NCBI GenBank assembly: GCA_048268005.1
Contig: JBLWWJ010000003.1
Coordinates: 124,001-188,000 of the forward strand
Direction of reading: 5' to 3'
DNA from: Ancylomarina sp048268005
GTDB taxonomy: Bacteria > Bacteroidota > Bacteroidia > Bacteroidales > Marinifilaceae
Length of the DNA stretch: 64,000 nucleotides
A program made the translations under genes and the position numbers. The notes beneath the pieces were generated by a model, which was not told the origin of the DNA, ran no database searches, and worked only from the letters and a program-made list of their open reading frames with translations. This document shows, piece by piece, positions 61,760 to 64,000 of this stretch (positions within the stretch are counted from its first letter, which is position 1; each line of letters begins with the position of its first letter).

Positions 61760-64000
61760 CTATTTCACGGAATAATTAAGTAGGAAGTTACGATTATCAC
61801 AGGCAAATAAATAGAAGCCTTTTTGTGTTCCTTTTGAAAATGCGATTGAAAAAGCGGTATTGCCTTTTAAGGGGAATCCTTTGTGATTTTCACCCTTACT
61901 GTCGATGAGGTATAGCTCATTATCATTCTTTAAACAGATTCCAATTTCACATTGCTTTCTCGAAAACTGGTAAACTGCAGGAGCATCTGATATAGGTGAA
62001 GAAAATTCCTTTCCCAAAATCTCTTTACCATTGGTTTCGTATATGTAGAGTTTATTCTGATTACTAATAATATACTCCGATGCACCATCAGAATCAATAT
62101 CTCTTGCTACAAAATGATGCTGATTATCTAATCCAGAAATAGACGTCATTTCTACATTTCCATTCATATAGAAATAATGAATATTCCCCTCATTATCTGT
62201 CGTAACAAGTCTATCTGTTTTATTTCCGTTAGCAGCTTCCAGATAGAAAATATTATGCTTCGATTTCGCAATTTGTTTCTTAGGCTTCAATCGAACCTGC
62301 CCCCTTCTATTAAGGATGTATACGCGATACTCATCTGCAAAAACAATATAATCCTTACCCTTTATTCTAAAGTGTTGCACTTCACTAATAATAGGATTTT
62401 CAGCTTTTTTAAACTGCCATCCGTCTAATATTTTTCCATCCTTAGAATAAGCATAGATCTTTTGATCTTTACCCGGTACAAAAAAGCGATAATTTCTATT
62501 TTTACTATAATCAAAAACAGACAAACCTCTAACCGCTTTAGATCGCAATAGAACCGGATAGTTTCTTACATCTTTTCCATTTCTATCGACTAGGTATAAT
62601 TTGTCTTCCGTAACAAAAACATACTGCAGCTTATTATTCTTAAATAAATCTACCTGACTCACATTCCCAACAATAGGAGATGATAAAGGTCTTTTCCATA
62701 AAATTCGACCCGAATTGGGGTTGATAAGGTAAAGCTGATTATTTAAATCCTGAACCAAAATTTCCTTCTCTTTAGTATAATGATTCTTCACCAGAAAAGG
62801 TTTATGAGTGAAAGCTGTATCAAGACGAGATTCCCAAACAGTTTGTGGAGCAAGTTCCAATACAGGGTTATGTTTCATGAAAATATTGTTGTAAATCAAG
62901 TCTTCATTGGCACTCATTTGCAATCCAATAGCTTGAAATTTATTGATCGTTTCTCGTTGTTCAAGAATATCAGCTCGAAAGTCCTCACTCAAGAAACTAG
63001 AAATAACCTTATTGGAGCGAGGCATGGAGGTGTAAAAAAAGAAATTCGCCTTATTCGATAAATACTCCTGACTCTCATCATACACGGGATCTTTATCTAA
63101 TGTCTTTCGTAAAAATGAAGCATGAACAAATTCAGACAATTGAGCTTTAGTCTTTCCAAAAATCAAATAATTTTCAAAAATAGTCAAGTAAGTAGATGGA
63201 GCCCCCTTAAACATGCGCCCAAAAATCTTCTCAAAAATCAAATCATCCGGCATTCTAAAAACATCGAATTTTGTTGCACCATCTAACTTTAAAGTGGTCG
63301 AATAATACGACAAACTTCTCTTGTTTTTTTCAGCATAATTCGAGAGCATTCTTACCAACTTTTCTTTGGCTGCACTGGCTGATTTTGTTCGGATAATCGA
63401 AAACTGCTTATCAATCTGATTATCCAAATAAACAAGAGCGATCTCCTTATGAATTATAGAATAAAACAAGTCCTCGAAATCCACTCCTGTCTTATTTTTC
63501 AATACTTGTAATCCCCCTAAATAATTATCTAAACCATCATTCCCCTCTAAAAATTTTCGATAAGCATTTTTGTGTTGATTGGGATCATTTAGTCCCAAGA
63601 TTGCAACTAAACCAGAGTTTGCCGGTAGAATAGACTCCATTTCCATTTTAACAGCATCCTGATTCATGAACACGTTCAAATAGTTGTTTTCTTGTTGATT
63701 GGAAAAGGTAAAACCATTTAGCAGAACCAGATGATCGCGAAAACTTAAGTCCAGCTCCACCCAGTTTCCCAGGTGAGAATAATGACTTATATGAGATTTA
63801 ATATCCTTATCAAATAAGCTTGCAAACTGATTTTGGCATTTCTTAAGGTTGAAATAAATATTAGCATCTACATTTTCACCCTTGGTTTTAAAAACCTGAT
63901 CAAACCCCTTTGATTCACTTATTGAACCTGATTCATCCAACTGTCGAACAGAATTCTCAAGGTAAATCATAGATGAACTGAGCATCATTAATCCCTTTGA
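61760..64000 (-). CDS. Large exported beta-propeller-like protein (5' end outside the window)
   Basis: At least 746 residues, cut by the right edge: the frame stays open to base 64000 (four codons, SKGL, before the first Met), so the true start is probably further on. The N-terminal half (to about 390) has helical and mixed segments that resemble DUF3352-type proteins; I hold that lightly. The C-terminal half (about 395-740) shows repeats of beta-propeller type: LVQDLNNQLYLINPNSGRILW, YVFVTEDKLYLVDRNGKDV, YRFFVPGKDQKIYAYSKDGKIL, DYIVFADEYRVYILNRRGQVRL, YIISNQNKLYIYETNGKEIL and LYLIDSKGENHKG. This is a PQQ- or BamB-like propeller. Function unknown. Confidence 0.7.
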   Translation of the reverse strand, partial: SKGLMMLSSSMIYLENSVRQLDESGSISESKGFDQVFKTKGENVDANIYFNLKKCQNQFASLFDKDIKSHISHYSHLGNWVELDLSFRDHLVLLNGFTFSNQQENNYLNVFMNQDAVKMEMESILPANSGLVAILGLNDPNQHKNAYRKFLEGNDGLDNYLGGLQVLKNKTGVDFEDLFYSIIHKEIALVYLDNQIDKQFSIIRTKSASAAKEKLVRMLSNYAEKNKRSLSYYSTTLKLDGATKFDVFRMPDDLIFEKIFGRMFKGAPSTYLTIFENYLIFGKTKAQLSEFVHASFLRKTLDKDPVYDESQEYLSNKANFFFYTSMPRSNKVISSFLSEDFRADILEQRETINKFQAIGLQMSANEDLIYNNIFMKHNPVLELAPQTVWESRLDTAFTHKPFLVKNHYTKEKEILVQDLNNQLYLINPNSGRILWKRPLSSPIVGNVSQVDLFKNNKLQYVFVTEDKLYLVDRNGKDVRNYPVLLRSKAVRGLSVFDYSKNRNYRFFVPGKDQKIYAYSKDGKILDGWQFKKAENPIISEVQHFRIKGKDYIVFADEYRVYILNRRGQVRLKPKKQIAKSKHNIFYLEAANGNKTDRLVTTDNEGNIHYFYMNGNVEMTSISGLDNQHHFVARDIDSDGASEYIISNQNKLYIYETNGKEILGKEFSSPISDAPAVYQFSRKQCEIGICLKNDNELYLIDSKGENHKGFPLKGNTAFSIAFSKGTQKGFYLFACDNRNFLLNYSVK

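Noticed and set aside
1..64000. CRISPR arrays, insertion sequences, prophage
   Set aside because: No regularly spaced repeats, no transposase, integrase or capsid-like frames were seen.

Overview
The window reads as chromosomal DNA of a Gram-negative, AT-rich member of the Bacteroidota. Evidence: ECF sigma/FecR/TonB-receptor modules, a SusC-like receptor, -7 elements of the TAnnTTTG type, an atpD-atpC pair standing apart from other ATP synthase genes, a eukaryote-like glycyl-tRNA synthetase, and small Bacteroidota families (DUF3098, DUF4834, DUF5723, DUF6438). A marine Marinilabiliales-type organism (Marinifilum/Labilibaculum-like) fits the gene mix, but that placement is inference. There is no phage, insertion sequence, integrase or CRISPR array, so this looks like core genome with several envelope loci.

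Layout. 0.4-4.5 kb: RND/MMPL exporter and an ALDH7-type aldehyde dehydrogenase. 4.6-8.5 kb: e(P4)-type acid phosphatase lipoprotein, then an ECF sigma factor, a membrane anti-sigma-like protein with a duplicated N-terminal module, and an outer-membrane barrel protein. 8.7-13.3 kb: TPR histidine kinase, PepE dipeptidase, YidE/AspT-type transporter. 13.4-19.3 kb: two LPP20-like envelope proteins, recX, prmC, cardiolipin synthase, a carboxypeptidase-regulatory-domain protein. 19.5-30.4 kb: DHODH-like enzyme, atpC, atpD, polyprenyl synthase, SusC-like receptor without SusD, queA, truB, uppP, a DUF3098 protein and ftsX.

30.7-39.3 kb is a surface-polymer region: flippase, TagD-like cytidylyltransferase, and the tightly packed operon YfhO - TagB/TagF-like glycerophosphotransferase - Stealth phosphotransferase, with a SUMF1-domain lipoprotein between. 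39.5-45.1 kb: secreted Ntn-type C45 hydrolase, then ECF sigma - FecR - TonB receptor (STN type). 45.3-46.9 kb: metalloprotease-like lipoprotein and DUF6438 lipoprotein. 47.0-51.2 kb is a compact four-gene operon with dltA-dltC-dltB-dltD architecture (adenylation enzyme, carrier protein, MBOAT, SGNH-like protein), unusual for a Gram-negative.

51.3-58.4 kb: secreted NUC1 nuclease with a Cys/His tail, tRNA-Leu(CAA), AbgT-type transporter, glyS, DUF4834 protein, and a Tet(M)-like ribosomal GTPase whose domain IV tip differs from true tetracycline-protection proteins. 58.5-64.0 kb: DUF5723 barrel protein, a large exported protein, and a beta-propeller protein cut by the right edge.

The most notable theme is a possible polyol-phosphate (teichoic-acid-like) surface polymer, with the Dlt-like operon 8 kb away as a candidate acylation system. 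Each half is recognisable by family; linking them is inference. Many genes end in clear intrinsic terminators, several bidirectional, which supports the operon borders given.
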